From positions 1,736,001 to 1,800,000 of the forward strand of contig CAWCUU010000002.1 in assembly GCA_963798855.1 (NCBI GenBank): DNA of 64,000 nucleotides. Reading direction: 5' to 3'. A program made the translations under genes and the position numbers. Positions 18,677 through 26,944 of this stretch are shown here, in pieces. Every line of letters begins with the position of its first letter. The stretch's first letter is position 1. Below the pieces are notes generated by a model, which did no database searches, was not told the origin of the DNA, and worked only from the letters and a program-made list of their open reading frames with translations. Source of the DNA: CAWCUU01 sp963798855 (GTDB taxonomy: Bacteria > Gemmatimonadota > Gemmatimonadetes > Longimicrobiales > RSA9).

Positions 18677-19201
18677 GTGAGGCGTCGCGGGCTGGTCGCG
18701 GGGGCTTACGCAGCGGGCCTCGTGGCGCTTGCGGCGGTGCCCGCCGGTGGGCCATCCTGCGTCATGGACCAGGAGCTTCACGATCGGGCGGCGGCGCGCC
18801 TGGAGACGGCGTTGGGGGACGCCTCGGCGTTTGATCCGCGGGGGCCGTACCGGACCGCGCTGCGCGCGCTGAAGGAGTCGCGGCCGGAGGCGTTTCGGGA
18901 GGCGCTGCGCTACTACGAGGAGGTGCTGCTGCCGCAGGTCGCCGCGGAGCGCGACCCGCTGGAGGCCTGGCTATCCTACGGGCGCCGAATCGCCGAGCTG
19001 TCGGGCGGCGGTCGCTACGTGGCGGTGGACCCGAGCGGGCGGGCGCTGGACGGCTCGGACGAGCGCGACCCGGACTCTCTGCTGCTCTATCTGCCGGACC
19101 AGGCGACGGCGGCGACGATCCTGCTTGCCGGACCGGCCGAGCTCTCGGACGCGCAGCAAGCGACGGTGGACCTGCTCGTGCTCGGCAGGCTGGGGCGCTG
19201 A
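18677..19201 (+). CDS. Hypothetical protein, possibly exported
   Basis: I do not recognise this 174-residue protein. From GTG 18677 it begins with an Arg-rich then hydrophobic stretch (MRRRGLVAGAYAAGLVALAA) that could be a signal peptide, and AGGAA lies nine bases upstream. A later ATG at 18764 would give a 145-residue soluble protein. The body is helical (ALRALKESRPEAFREALRYY) with a beta-rich C-terminus (YVAVDPSGRALDGS, DSLLLYLP). It converges on rho. Confidence 0.55.
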   Translation: MRRRGLVAGAYAAGLVALAAVPAGGPSCVMDQELHDRAAARLETALGDASAFDPRGPYRTALRALKESRPEAFREALRYYEEVLLPQVAAERDPLEAWLSYGRRIAELSGGGRYVAVDPSGRALDGSDERDPDSLLLYLPDQATAATILLAGPAELSDAQQATVDLLVLGRLGR

Positions 19202-19267
19202 AAACAGGCGCCGTCGGGTCGTGGCCGAGCGGCGCCGCTGGATCGGGGAATGGACGTCGCCGTCCGA

Positions 19268-20518
19268 TCAACCCTTTGCCATGCTGTCGAGGAACTCCTG
19301 GTTCGTCTTCGTGCGGCGCATGCGGTCGAGCAGGAACTCCAGCGCCTCCGCGGGCGGCATGTCGCCGAGGAAGTTGCGCAGCAGGTAGACCCGGTTGAGC
19401 TCCGACTCCTCCAGCAGCAGCTCCTCCTTCCGGGTCCCTGAGCGGTTGATGTCGATCGCCGGGTAGACGCGCTTGTCCGCGATGTGGCGGTCGAGCACGA
19501 CCTCCGCGTTACCCGTCCCCTTGAACTCCTCGAAGATCACCTCGTCCATGCGCGATCCCGTCTCGATCAGCGCGGTCGCGATGATGGTCAGCGATCCGCC
19601 GCTGTCGATATTGCGGGCCGCGCCGAAGAAGCGCTTCGGCTTGTGCAGCGCATGCGCGTCCACGCCGCCCGACAGGATCTTGCCGGAGTGTGGCACGGTC
19701 ACGTTGTAGGCGCGCGCGAGGCGGGTGATCGAGTCGAGGAGGATGACCACATCGCGGCCGTGCTCGACGAGACGTTTCGCCTTCTCGATCACCATCTCCG
19801 CGACCTGCGTGTGCCGGTCGGCGGGCTCGTCGAACGTGGAGGAGATCACCTCCGCGCCGACGTGCTCCTCCATGTCCGTGACCTCCTCCGGCCGCTCGTC
19901 GATGAGCAGGACGATGAGGTGAATCTCCGGATGATTCTCGAGAATCGAGTTCGCGATCTTCTGCAGAATGGTCGTCTTTCCGGCCTTCGGCGGAGAGACG
20001 ATCAGGCCGCGCTGCCCCTTTCCGAAGGGCGAGACCAGATCCATGAGCCGCATCGACAGGTCGCCGTTCTCCGGCTCCAGCTTGATGCGCTCTTCGGGAT
20101 AGCGGGGCCGCAGGTTGTCGAACGCGATCCGGTGCTTCGCGCGCTCCGGGTCGTCGCCGTTCACGGCCTCCACCTTGAGCAGCGCGAGATAGCGCTCGCC
20201 ATCCTTCGGTGGCCGCACCTGGCCGAGCACGGTGTCGCCCGTTCGCAGGTCGAAGCGCTTGATCTGCGACGGGCTCACGTAGATGTCGTCCGGTCCGTAC
20301 AGATAGTTCCAGTCCTGCGAGCGGAGGAATCCGTAGCCCTCCGGCAGGATCTCGAGCACGCCCTCGCCGCGCAGCACGACATCGCTGTCCAGCAGGTTCT
20401 GCTCGATTCGGAAGATGAGGTCCTGCTTACGCAGGCCGGAATAATTCGAGATGTTGAGCTCCTCCGCCATCTCGTGCAGCTCGGCGATGGATTTGCTCTT
20501 CAGTTCCGCGATGTCCAC
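19268..20518 (-). CDS. rho: Transcription termination factor Rho
   Basis: A 416-residue hexameric RNA helicase that ends transcription. It shows the N-terminal helical part (MDIAELKSKSIAELHEMAEE), a cold-shock-like RNA-binding domain (GYGFLRSQDWNYLYGPDDIY), Walker A SPPKAGKTT, Walker B VVILLDSITRLARAYN, and the R-loop segment near LSGGVDAHALHKPKRFFG. Length and motifs are normal. The gene has a near-consensus promoter at 20700-20728 and a leader of about 175 nt, which would suit the autogenous attenuation known for rho in other bacteria. Confidence 0.98.
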   Translation of the reverse strand: MDIAELKSKSIAELHEMAEELNISNYSGLRKQDLIFRIEQNLLDSDVVLRGEGVLEILPEGYGFLRSQDWNYLYGPDDIYVSPSQIKRFDLRTGDTVLGQVRPPKDGERYLALLKVEAVNGDDPERAKHRIAFDNLRPRYPEERIKLEPENGDLSMRLMDLVSPFGKGQRGLIVSPPKAGKTTILQKIANSILENHPEIHLIVLLIDERPEEVTDMEEHVGAEVISSTFDEPADRHTQVAEMVIEKAKRLVEHGRDVVILLDSITRLARAYNVTVPHSGKILSGGVDAHALHKPKRFFGAARNIDSGGSLTIIATALIETGSRMDEVIFEEFKGTGNAEVVLDRHIADKRVYPAIDINRSGTRKEELLLEESELNRVYLLRNFLGDMPPAEALEFLLDRMRRTKTNQEFLDSMAKG

Positions 20519-20699
20519 GAGACACTCCGTAGGCGGGAAATCGAGCGGCCGATCAGTGAGGGATCCGTCCCGGACGCTTCTGTTCTCCGATCGTCGACGT
20601 CAGGCTTCAAGGATTGCGAGAGAACGAGCGTGCGGACTACCGGGCGCGGCCTCGCGCCTCCGACTGAGTGGGAAGGATCGGCTGGTGGATAATGCGCAT
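20519..20699 (-). other. Long rho leader
   Basis: About 175 transcribed bases precede the rho ATG if transcription starts near 20693. No convincing leader peptide was found. The region is less GC-rich than its surroundings. It could carry Rho-dependent autoregulation, which is known elsewhere but only inferred here. Confidence 0.4.
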
Positions 20700-20728
20700 A
20701 GTCTAGCACCGGCTCTGCGTCGGGTCAA
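20700..20728 (-). promoter_or_regulatory. Near-consensus promoter for rho
   Basis: On the minus strand TTGACC (20723-20728) and TAGACT (20700-20705) are separated by exactly 17 bases. This is one of the two best sigma70-like promoters in the window. Confidence 0.7.
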
Positions 20729-20770
20729 GAGCGATCTGGGTAGGTCGGCCGACGATGCCGGAGCGCGCGG

Positions 20771-20801
20771 TTGACAGCCCCGCACGGGGCGTCGAGATTC
20801 T
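20771..20801 (+). promoter_or_regulatory. Possible promoter for the 20840 gene
   Basis: A perfect TTGACA lies at 20771-20776. The best -10, GATTCT at 20796-20801, is weak and 19 bases away. The element is divergent from the rho promoter with about 40 bases between them. Confidence 0.35.
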
Positions 20802-20839
20802 CCGCCCAGTCCCTCAGGCGAACCGGCTTCGGAGGAATG

Positions 20840-21190
20840 ATGGCGCGCCACAATCGAGAAGGACGCGGCTCCGACCAGCGCGACGAGGAATACGTCATCG
20901 GTTACCAGCCTGACTGGCTCCGGCACGTGAAAGTGACGCGCACGCTCGAGAGCGGCCGGCAATCGACAAAGACCCTCTTCCGCAACCCGAATCACCCGGA
21001 GGAGAAGCCCGGAAGCAAGGTGCGTACCCACGTAGCCTCGAAGGCGCAGGGATTGGACTTCGAGCTGACGGTCGACGATCCCCGTCGGGTCGTTCGCAGG
21101 ATCACCGTCGAAGTCGAGGTGCCGGGCGCCCCCTCCGAATCCGGGACCGTTGTGCTCTCCGTCGACAACTTTCTCTCCACGGTCGACTGA
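20840..21190 (+). CDS. Conserved-looking hypothetical protein
   Basis: A 116-residue soluble protein starting MARHNREGRGSDQRDEEYVIGYQPDWL. It is Lys/Arg-rich in the middle and ends in alternating beta strands (RRITVEVEVPGAPSESGTVVLS). GGAGGA lies three bases before this ATG; an ATG one codon earlier (20837) is also possible. It sits between rho (divergent) and the orphan MCE gene (convergent, seven bases). The family is not recognised. Confidence 0.6.
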   Translation: MARHNREGRGSDQRDEEYVIGYQPDWLRHVKVTRTLESGRQSTKTLFRNPNHPEEKPGSKVRTHVASKAQGLDFELTVDDPRRVVRRITVEVEVPGAPSESGTVVLSVDNFLSTVD

Positions 21191-21196
21191 CGTCCG

Positions 21197-22144
21197 CTAG
21201 AAGACGAAGCGGAGCGGATTCCGCTTCGTCTCGGCAACCAGCGAGTCCAATTCGGTCCGCACGCTATCGAGGGCGACGAAGATCGCGCTGTCGCGGCGGA
21301 GGCGCGCCAGCGTGCCGTCGCCCTGAGCGAGGGCATCGGCTAGGCGACCGAGGCGTGCCGCGACGGCGCGGAGGCGTGCCGCCCGCTCGTGCGTACCGCC
21401 GCCCGGCGCCAGCGCGGAATCCAGCCGCGCCGCTCGTTGCTCGAGTAGCCGGCGGATCGTCGCTGCATTCGCTGCGACGGTGTCGAGACGCGCGCCGAGC
21501 GCCGGGTCCGATGAGAGGCGTGCGAGCAACCCGTTGCCGGCCGTGCTGCGGAACCGGTCGAGCTCGCTCCGCGCGGCAGACGCGTTGGCGGCCGTGCGCG
21601 TCAGCAGCGCCTGTCGGGACTCGGCCTTGCCACCGAGAGTCTCCGCATCCGCGACGAGGGAGTCGAGCGCTCCGTACAGCGCCCGCGCCTGGTCGAGCAC
21701 CGGCTGGACCCGCAGCCCCTGACTCGCAGTCAGGCGCAGCGTGTCGCCTTCCGTCAGGGGTGGTGCACGCGGCGTCCCGGGCGTGAGCGCGAGGATCGGC
21801 GGCGCGAGCGGCGTGCGCTGCGCTGTCCTGAGACGCGTGTCGGTTCGGATCAGCTCGCGTTGCGCCTGTGGCAGGACCAGCACCGCGGCCACCCGCGCAA
21901 GCGTATCGCGGGAGGCGGGCAACAACTCGACCCGAGAGACACGCCCCACCGCCTTTCCGGCCAGCCAGACCTCCGCGCCTGCGCCGATGCCGAAGGAGCG
22001 GGGTAGGACCGCGACCAGCTGGACGTGCTTCTCCACCTTGCGCTGCAGCGCGTCCAGAAAGAAGATCCCGATGGACCCCGTCAACAGCACGACAATGATC
22101 GCAGCGCCGATCAGGGGCCGGTGGTCAGGCTCGTTCCTCTTCAT
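21197..22144 (-). CDS. Orphan MCE/MlaD-like protein
   Basis: A 315-residue protein with one N-terminal membrane helix (LIGAAIIVVLLTGSIGIFFLDAL), an MCE-like beta domain (HVQLVAVLPRSFGIGAGAEVWLAGKAVGRVSRVEL) and a long helical C-terminus ending in RNPLRFVF. MCE proteins form hexameric lipid-transport rings or tubes between membranes. The C-terminal ending resembles RNPRKYINLKVF of the MlaD protein encoded at 24561-25547. The ATG at 22144 follows a weak GGGTGAG. It is divergent from mqnA by 42 bases and lacks its own permease or ATPase. Confidence 0.78.
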   Translation of the reverse strand: MKRNEPDHRPLIGAAIIVVLLTGSIGIFFLDALQRKVEKHVQLVAVLPRSFGIGAGAEVWLAGKAVGRVSRVELLPASRDTLARVAAVLVLPQAQRELIRTDTRLRTAQRTPLAPPILALTPGTPRAPPLTEGDTLRLTASQGLRVQPVLDQARALYGALDSLVADAETLGGKAESRQALLTRTAANASAARSELDRFRSTAGNGLLARLSSDPALGARLDTVAANAATIRRLLEQRAARLDSALAPGGGTHERAARLRAVAARLGRLADALAQGDGTLARLRRDSAIFVALDSVRTELDSLVAETKRNPLRFVF

Positions 22145-22186
22145 CCGCTCACCCGCGGCGTGCGGACGCCGCGCTCGGGAATTCGC

Positions 22187-23008
22187 ATGCTTCGACTCGG
22201 TCACATCGACTACAGCAACTGCTTCCCGGTCCACGCCGAGCTGCTGGACCGCGGACCGCCGACCTGGATCGAGCTGCGGCGCGGCATTCCGTCCGTCCTG
22301 AACGCCGCCCTGCGAGAGGGCTCCGTCGAGGTGGCGCCCTCTTCCAGCATCGAGTTCGCACGCAATGCGGACCGCTACCGGATCCTGCCCGACTTCACGA
22401 TCGCCGCGCACGGCGCGGTGCGTAGCATCCGCTTCGAAACCGACCGGTCGCTTGCGGACCTCGATGGCGCGCTCATCGCTCTGCCGACCGCGTCGGCCAC
22501 ATCCGTCGTGCTGCTGCGCGCGCTGCTCGAGATCCGCGAGGGCGTGCAACCCCGCTACCGCTGGTTCGAACAGGGCGAATCCGCGCGGCCCCTCGAGGAC
22601 GGTGCCGACGCCGCGCTCTGGATCGGCGACGTCGCGCTGCGCCGCCACTCGAATGCGCGGGCGTGGCTCGATCTCGGCGAAGAGTGGCTGGCATGGACCG
22701 GCCTCCCCTTCGTGTTCGCGCTGTGGCAGACCAACGCCGGCTCGGACCGCGATGGCGAGCTCGCCGAGCTGCACGCGCTGCTGCGACGCTCGCTCGACTA
22801 CTTCCGCGGCGAGGACGCCGGCCTGGCGCGTCGGCACGCCGGCGCGCTCCGCCTCGACGAGGCGCTGCTCCTCGACTATTGGCGGCAGCTCCGCTACACC
22901 CTGGACGACGCCGCAATGCAGGGATTGCGCCGCTTCTACGAGCTCGCTGAGCGGCTCGGGGAAGTGCCGTCGGCGCCCACGCCTTGCTGGACCCCCCGTG
23001 GACACTGA
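22187..23008 (+). CDS. mqnA: Chorismate dehydratase MqnA
   Basis: A 273-residue enzyme for the first step of the futalosine menaquinone pathway, dehydrating chorismate to 3-enolpyruvyl-benzoate. The N-terminus RLGHIDYSNCFPVHAELL and the motif SVEVAPSSSIEFA, followed by a periplasmic-binding-like two-lobed fold (ALPTASATSVVLLRALLEI), are characteristic. It implies menaquinone-based respiration without the classical men pathway. Other mqn genes are not in this window. The ATG at 22187 is preceded by a weak GGGA. It precedes the mla operon by 27 bases. Confidence 0.93.
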   Translation: MLRLGHIDYSNCFPVHAELLDRGPPTWIELRRGIPSVLNAALREGSVEVAPSSSIEFARNADRYRILPDFTIAAHGAVRSIRFETDRSLADLDGALIALPTASATSVVLLRALLEIREGVQPRYRWFEQGESARPLEDGADAALWIGDVALRRHSNARAWLDLGEEWLAWTGLPFVFALWQTNAGSDRDGELAELHALLRRSLDYFRGEDAGLARRHAGALRLDEALLLDYWRQLRYTLDDAAMQGLRRFYELAERLGEVPSAPTPCWTPRGH

Positions 23009-23028
23009 AGCGCGAACGGGCCTATCTT
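22999..23028 (+). promoter_or_regulatory. Promoter abutting mlaE
   Basis: TGGACA (22999-23004) and TATCTT (23023-23028) are 18 bases apart. The predicted start is about 23035, one base before the ATG at 23036, so mlaE could be leaderless. The element overlaps the 3' end of mqnA. Confidence 0.4.
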
Positions 23029-23035
23029 GGCGCCG

Positions 23036-23818
23036 ATGCCTCGACCGGTGACGGCGCCCCTGGCCTGGATCGGCCGCCGCTCGACCTCGGCGGTCGCCGC
23101 GTTCGGCCGTTTCGGCGGCTTCGTCGCCGCAGTCGGCGGCGCGGCGCGCGACACGGCGACGTGGCTGCGCCTGCTGGTCGTGCAGATGGCGCGAATCGGC
23201 GTGGATTCCCTGCCCATCGCGATCTTCATCGCGGCGTTCACCGGCATCGTGCTGGCGCTGCAGGCCTCCTACACCTTCACCGGTGCAATCCCGCTCTACT
23301 TCGTCGGCACGCTGACGGGAAAGACGATGATCCTGGAGCTGGGGCCGGTGCTGACGGGGCTCGCGCTGGCGGGGCGCGTCGGCGCGAACATCGCGGCCGA
23401 GATCGGCACGATGCGGGTAACCGAGCAGATCAATGCCCTCGAGACCCTCGCCTACGACCCGCTCTCCTATCTGGTGGTGCCACGTGTGCTCGCGGGGCTG
23501 CTGATGTTCCCGGTCATCGTCGCGTTCGCCAATGCCGTGGGCGTCGTGGCGGGATGGATCACTTCACTGTACCTGCTCGACCTGACGACCCCTGAATTCG
23601 TTCGCGGGCTCCGGCTCTTCTTCAAGCCGTTCGACGTGACGTTCTCTCTCGTGAAGGGCGCGTCCTTCGGCCTGATCGTGACGCTGGTCGGAGCGTACTT
23701 CGGTTTCAACACGCTGGGCGGTGCCGAGGCGGTCGGGCGCTCGACGACCCGCGCGGTCGTGGTGGGCAGCATGCTGATCCTCGTCCTGGACGCCTTCTGG
23801 GCGGTGGTGTTGCTGTGA
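23036..23818 (+). CDS. mlaE: Mla-type ABC transporter permease
   Basis: A 260-residue inner-membrane permease of the MlaE/YrbE family with five or so hydrophobic segments. The hallmark stretch GPVLTGLALAGRVGANIAAEIGTMRVTEQINALE is present (only part is quoted by family motif: GRVGANIAAEIGTM). With MlaF and MlaD it moves phospholipids between inner and outer membrane. The ATG at 23036 is chosen over a TTG at 23027. It overlaps mlaF by four bases. Confidence 0.95.
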   Translation: MPRPVTAPLAWIGRRSTSAVAAFGRFGGFVAAVGGAARDTATWLRLLVVQMARIGVDSLPIAIFIAAFTGIVLALQASYTFTGAIPLYFVGTLTGKTMILELGPVLTGLALAGRVGANIAAEIGTMRVTEQINALETLAYDPLSYLVVPRVLAGLLMFPVIVAFANAVGVVAGWITSLYLLDLTTPEFVRGLRLFFKPFDVTFSLVKGASFGLIVTLVGAYFGFNTLGGAEAVGRSTTRAVVVGSMLILVLDAFWAVVLL

Positions 23819-24561
23819 GCATCGTGTTGCGGGATGTCGCGAAGGCGTTCGGAGGCAACGTCATCCTGGATGGCGTCTCGCTCGACGTGCAGGAGGGAGA
23901 GACCGTCGCGGTGATCGGCTACTCGGGCTCCGGCAAGTCGGTCATGCTCAAGACCATCGTCGGGCTGCTGCACCCCGAGCGGGGCACGGTGGAGGTCGAT
24001 GGTCGCCAGGTCACCTCTCTCCCGCGCGATGAGCTCTACGAGCTGCGCCGCAACGTCGGTTACGTGTTCCAGTTCGCTGCGCTGTTCGACTCGATGACCG
24101 TCGCGGAAAACGTCGCGATGGGGCTGCGCCGGATGAGAATGGAGGAGCCGCGCATCGAGGAGCGCGTCCGGGAGTCGCTGCGCCTCGTCGACCTCGAGGA
24201 GCTCGGTCCGGAGCTCCCCGGGCAGCTCTCGGGTGGCCAGCGCAAGCGGGTCGGGCTCGCGCGCGCGATCGCGACCCGGCCGAAGTACCTGCTCTACGAC
24301 GAGCCGACGACCGGGCTGGACCCGGTGACGACGGCGGTGATCGATGGCCTGATCCTGAGGATGCGCTCCGAGCTCGGGGTGACCGGGGTCTTCGTGACGC
24401 ACGACATGAAGAGCGCGTTCCGGGTCGCGAGCCGGATCGCGATGCTCTACCGCGGGCGGATCCGCTTCATCGGCACGCCTCGCGAGGTGCAGGAGACGGA
24501 GGATCCCGTGGTGCGCGGCTTCGTGGAGGGACGGCCCGAGCTCGCGCAGGAGGCAGCGTGA
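23815..24561 (+). CDS. mlaF: Mla-type ABC transporter ATPase
   Basis: A 248-residue ABC ATPase driving lipid transport. Walker A is GYSGSGKS near residues 40-47, the Q-loop region is YVFQFAALFDSMTVAENVA, the signature is LSGGQRKRVGLARA, and Walker B is LLYDEPTTGLDP; the switch His lies in VTHDM. It starts at GTG 23815 within GTGA, overlapping mlaE by four bases, and its stop overlaps the mlaD start by one base. Tight coupling supports one complex. Confidence 0.96.
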   Translation: MSIVLRDVAKAFGGNVILDGVSLDVQEGETVAVIGYSGSGKSVMLKTIVGLLHPERGTVEVDGRQVTSLPRDELYELRRNVGYVFQFAALFDSMTVAENVAMGLRRMRMEEPRIEERVRESLRLVDLEELGPELPGQLSGGQRKRVGLARAIATRPKYLLYDEPTTGLDPVTTAVIDGLILRMRSELGVTGVFVTHDMKSAFRVASRIAMLYRGRIRFIGTPREVQETEDPVVRGFVEGRPELAQEAA

Positions 24562-25547
24562 TGCGGCGGAACGAGGTGCTGGTCGGTCTGACGGTGGTGA
24601 TCGGGATCGCGGCGATCTTCTTCGGCACGCTGTGGCTCAAGGGCGGCAGCCTGGTGCAGGACCGGATGACGCTGGAGGCCCGCTTCCGGGAAGTCGGCCA
24701 GCTGATGAAGGGCAACACCGTGAAGCTGCGCGGCGTGCCGATCGGCCGCGTCGACGAGATCGCGCTGGAGGAGGACGGCGACGGCGTCATCGTGACCATG
24801 GACGTCGACCAGGACGTGCGGCTTCCCAAGGACGCGGTCGTGCTGCTCTCGCCCGAGTCAATGTTCGGCGACTGGCAGGCCGAGATCTTTCCTCGCAGCC
24901 GCTTCCCGCTCTACGACTACGCAGCGCCCCGGGAGTCGGGCGTGCTGCCCGGCTATTCGCTGCCCGACATCTCGAAGTTGACGGCGGTCGCGGACCGCAT
25001 TGCGGAGAATCTCTCCACGCTCAGCGGTCGCTTCGAAGCTGCGTTCACGGAGGAGACCGCGAATCAGCTGAGGGACGCGATCGAGAACATCCAACAGCTC
25101 AGCCAGCAGCTCACGGACATGGTGGAGCGGCAGCAGGAGACGCTGTCGGGCGTGGCGGGCAACCTGAACGCGACCACGGAGACGATGACGCAGGCGGCCG
25201 AGGCGATCCGCCGCGTCGCGGACCAGGTGAACACGGCCGTTGAGGGCGGCCAGCTCACGGACATCGTCGGCAACGTGCACAGCGCCAGCGCGCAGCTCGA
25301 CTCCATCAGCGCATCGCTGCTCGTCTTCTCCGATCGGCTGAACAGCACGCTCGGGAAGGCCGATACCACGTTCGGCGCGTTGGCCAATGTCGCGGAGCTG
25401 GCGTCACGGCCGAACGGAACCGTCGGACTGTTGCTGCGCGACAGCACGCTCTACACGCAGCTCGTGCAGAGCAACGCCGAGCTCCAGGCGCTGCTCGAGG
25501 ACTTCCGCAGGAATCCCCGCAAGTACATCAACCTGAAGGTGTTCTGA
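24561..25547 (+). CDS. mlaD: MlaD-like MCE protein
   Basis: A 328-residue MCE protein: N-terminal membrane helix (VLVGLTVVIGIAAIFFGTLWL), MCE domain with GNTVKLRGVPIGRVDEIAL, and a long predicted coiled-coil C-terminus (about residues 140-300) with repeated QQL/Q-rich heptads. It is longer than E. coli MlaD (about 180 residues) and resembles longer tunnel-forming MCE proteins. AGGAGG lies seven bases before the ATG, which overlaps the mlaF stop (TGATG). No MlaB or MlaC homologue lies next to it. Confidence 0.93.
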   Translation: MRRNEVLVGLTVVIGIAAIFFGTLWLKGGSLVQDRMTLEARFREVGQLMKGNTVKLRGVPIGRVDEIALEEDGDGVIVTMDVDQDVRLPKDAVVLLSPESMFGDWQAEIFPRSRFPLYDYAAPRESGVLPGYSLPDISKLTAVADRIAENLSTLSGRFEAAFTEETANQLRDAIENIQQLSQQLTDMVERQQETLSGVAGNLNATTETMTQAAEAIRRVADQVNTAVEGGQLTDIVGNVHSASAQLDSISASLLVFSDRLNSTLGKADTTFGALANVAELASRPNGTVGLLLRDSTLYTQLVQSNAELQALLEDFRRNPRKYINLKVF

Positions 25548-25642
25548 CGCCACGGCTCCGGGAGGGCCGATCGCGGCCGCCCGGACGGCGCCGGCAGGGC
25601 GGCGCGCAGCACGGCTGCCCGGGATTTGCATTGGATCCGGGC

Positions 25643-26944
25643 ATGGGTCTTCTCGTCCTGAAGTTCGGCGGCACATCGGTGGCGGGTCCGGAGCGGCTCC
25701 GGCGCGTGGCGGCGCGCGTCGCCGCTGAGAAGCGCGCGGGCAACAATGTCGTGGTCGTCGTCTCCGCGATGGGGCATACAACGGATGAGCTCCTTCGACT
25801 GGCCTCGCAGGTCTCGGCGGACCCGGCACGGCTGCACTCGCGAGAGGTGGACATGCTGCTGACGGCCGGCGAGCGCATCGCGATGGCGCTGCTTGCGATG
25901 GCGATAGGCGAGACGGGCATCCAGGCGATCAGCTTCACCGGCTCCCAGGCGGCCATCATCACGGACGACGTGCACACCGGCGCGCGCATCGAGGAGGTAC
26001 GCGCCGAACGCGTACGCGCCGAGCTGGCGCAGGGTCGCGTCGTCATCGTCGCCGGATTTCAGGGGGTGAGCCGAGCGCGCGAGGTCACGACGCTGGGGCG
26101 TGGTGGCTCGGACACGACCGCCGTCGCGCTGGCGGCAGCCCTCGGCGCCGAGCGCTGCGACATCTATACGGACGTGGCCGGCGTCTTCACGGCCGATCCG
26201 CGGATGGTGCCGGATGCGGCGCGGATCCGACGCATCGGATACGAGGAGATGCTCGAGCTGGCGACCGCCGGGGCGCAGGTGATGCATCCCCGCGCGGTGG
26301 AGATGGGAGTGCGCTTCGGTGTAGCGATCCGGGTCCTCTCGTCGTTCGAGGCGAGCTCGACTGGCACGATGATCACACGGAAGGAGATGGGAATGGAGGA
26401 GCTGGCGCTCACAGGTCTGGCGGCGCAGGACGGCTACGCCGCGATCCTGCTGCGCGGTCTGCCAGCGGAGATGAGCTCGACGGCGGCCGTTCTGTCGGGC
26501 CTCGCCGCCGCAGGGGTCAGCGTGGACCTGGTCTCGCAGATGGATCGACAGGACCGTCGTCGTGACATCCGGCTCACCGTCCGTGAGGACGACCTGCCGA
26601 CGGCGGAGAGCTCGTGCCACGCGCTGGCGGGCGAGCTCGGCGCCGAGAGTGTCGAGACGGTCCGCGGTCTCGCCCGCCTGACCCTCGTGGGCAGCGGAAT
26701 GCACGGCCGACCCGGTGTCTACGCGACGGCTTTCGAGACGCTGCTGCAGGGCGAGATCGATGTGCTCGGACTCTCGACGTCCGCGATCTCGATTTCGCTG
26801 CTGATCCACGCCAGTGACATCGAAGCCGGGATGCGACGCCTCCATGCGGCGTTCAGGCTCGGTGACAGCGGAGCAGGGGGCGCGCCATCGCGAGCGGAGC
26901 CGATGGGTGCCCAGACTCCCGGAGAGAGCGGGGCCGAGGCGTGA
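25643..26944 (+). CDS. lysC: Aspartate kinase
   Basis: A 433-residue enzyme that phosphorylates L-aspartate at the entry of lysine, threonine and methionine synthesis. The kinase domain starts KFGGTSVAG at residue 7, with VVVVSAMG, GRGGSDTTA and DIYTDVAGVFTADPR. Two ACT domains follow in the C-terminal third, the usual site of feedback inhibition. The start at ATG 25643 is preferred to a TTG at 25631. It overlaps asd by four bases, so the first two pathway enzymes are co-translated. Confidence 0.95.
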   Translation: MGLLVLKFGGTSVAGPERLRRVAARVAAEKRAGNNVVVVVSAMGHTTDELLRLASQVSADPARLHSREVDMLLTAGERIAMALLAMAIGETGIQAISFTGSQAAIITDDVHTGARIEEVRAERVRAELAQGRVVIVAGFQGVSRAREVTTLGRGGSDTTAVALAAALGAERCDIYTDVAGVFTADPRMVPDAARIRRIGYEEMLELATAGAQVMHPRAVEMGVRFGVAIRVLSSFEASSTGTMITRKEMGMEELALTGLAAQDGYAAILLRGLPAEMSSTAAVLSGLAAAGVSVDLVSQMDRQDRRRDIRLTVREDDLPTAESSCHALAGELGAESVETVRGLARLTLVGSGMHGRPGVYATAFETLLQGEIDVLGLSTSAISISLLIHASDIEAGMRRLHAAFRLGDSGAGGAPSRAEPMGAQTPGESGAEA

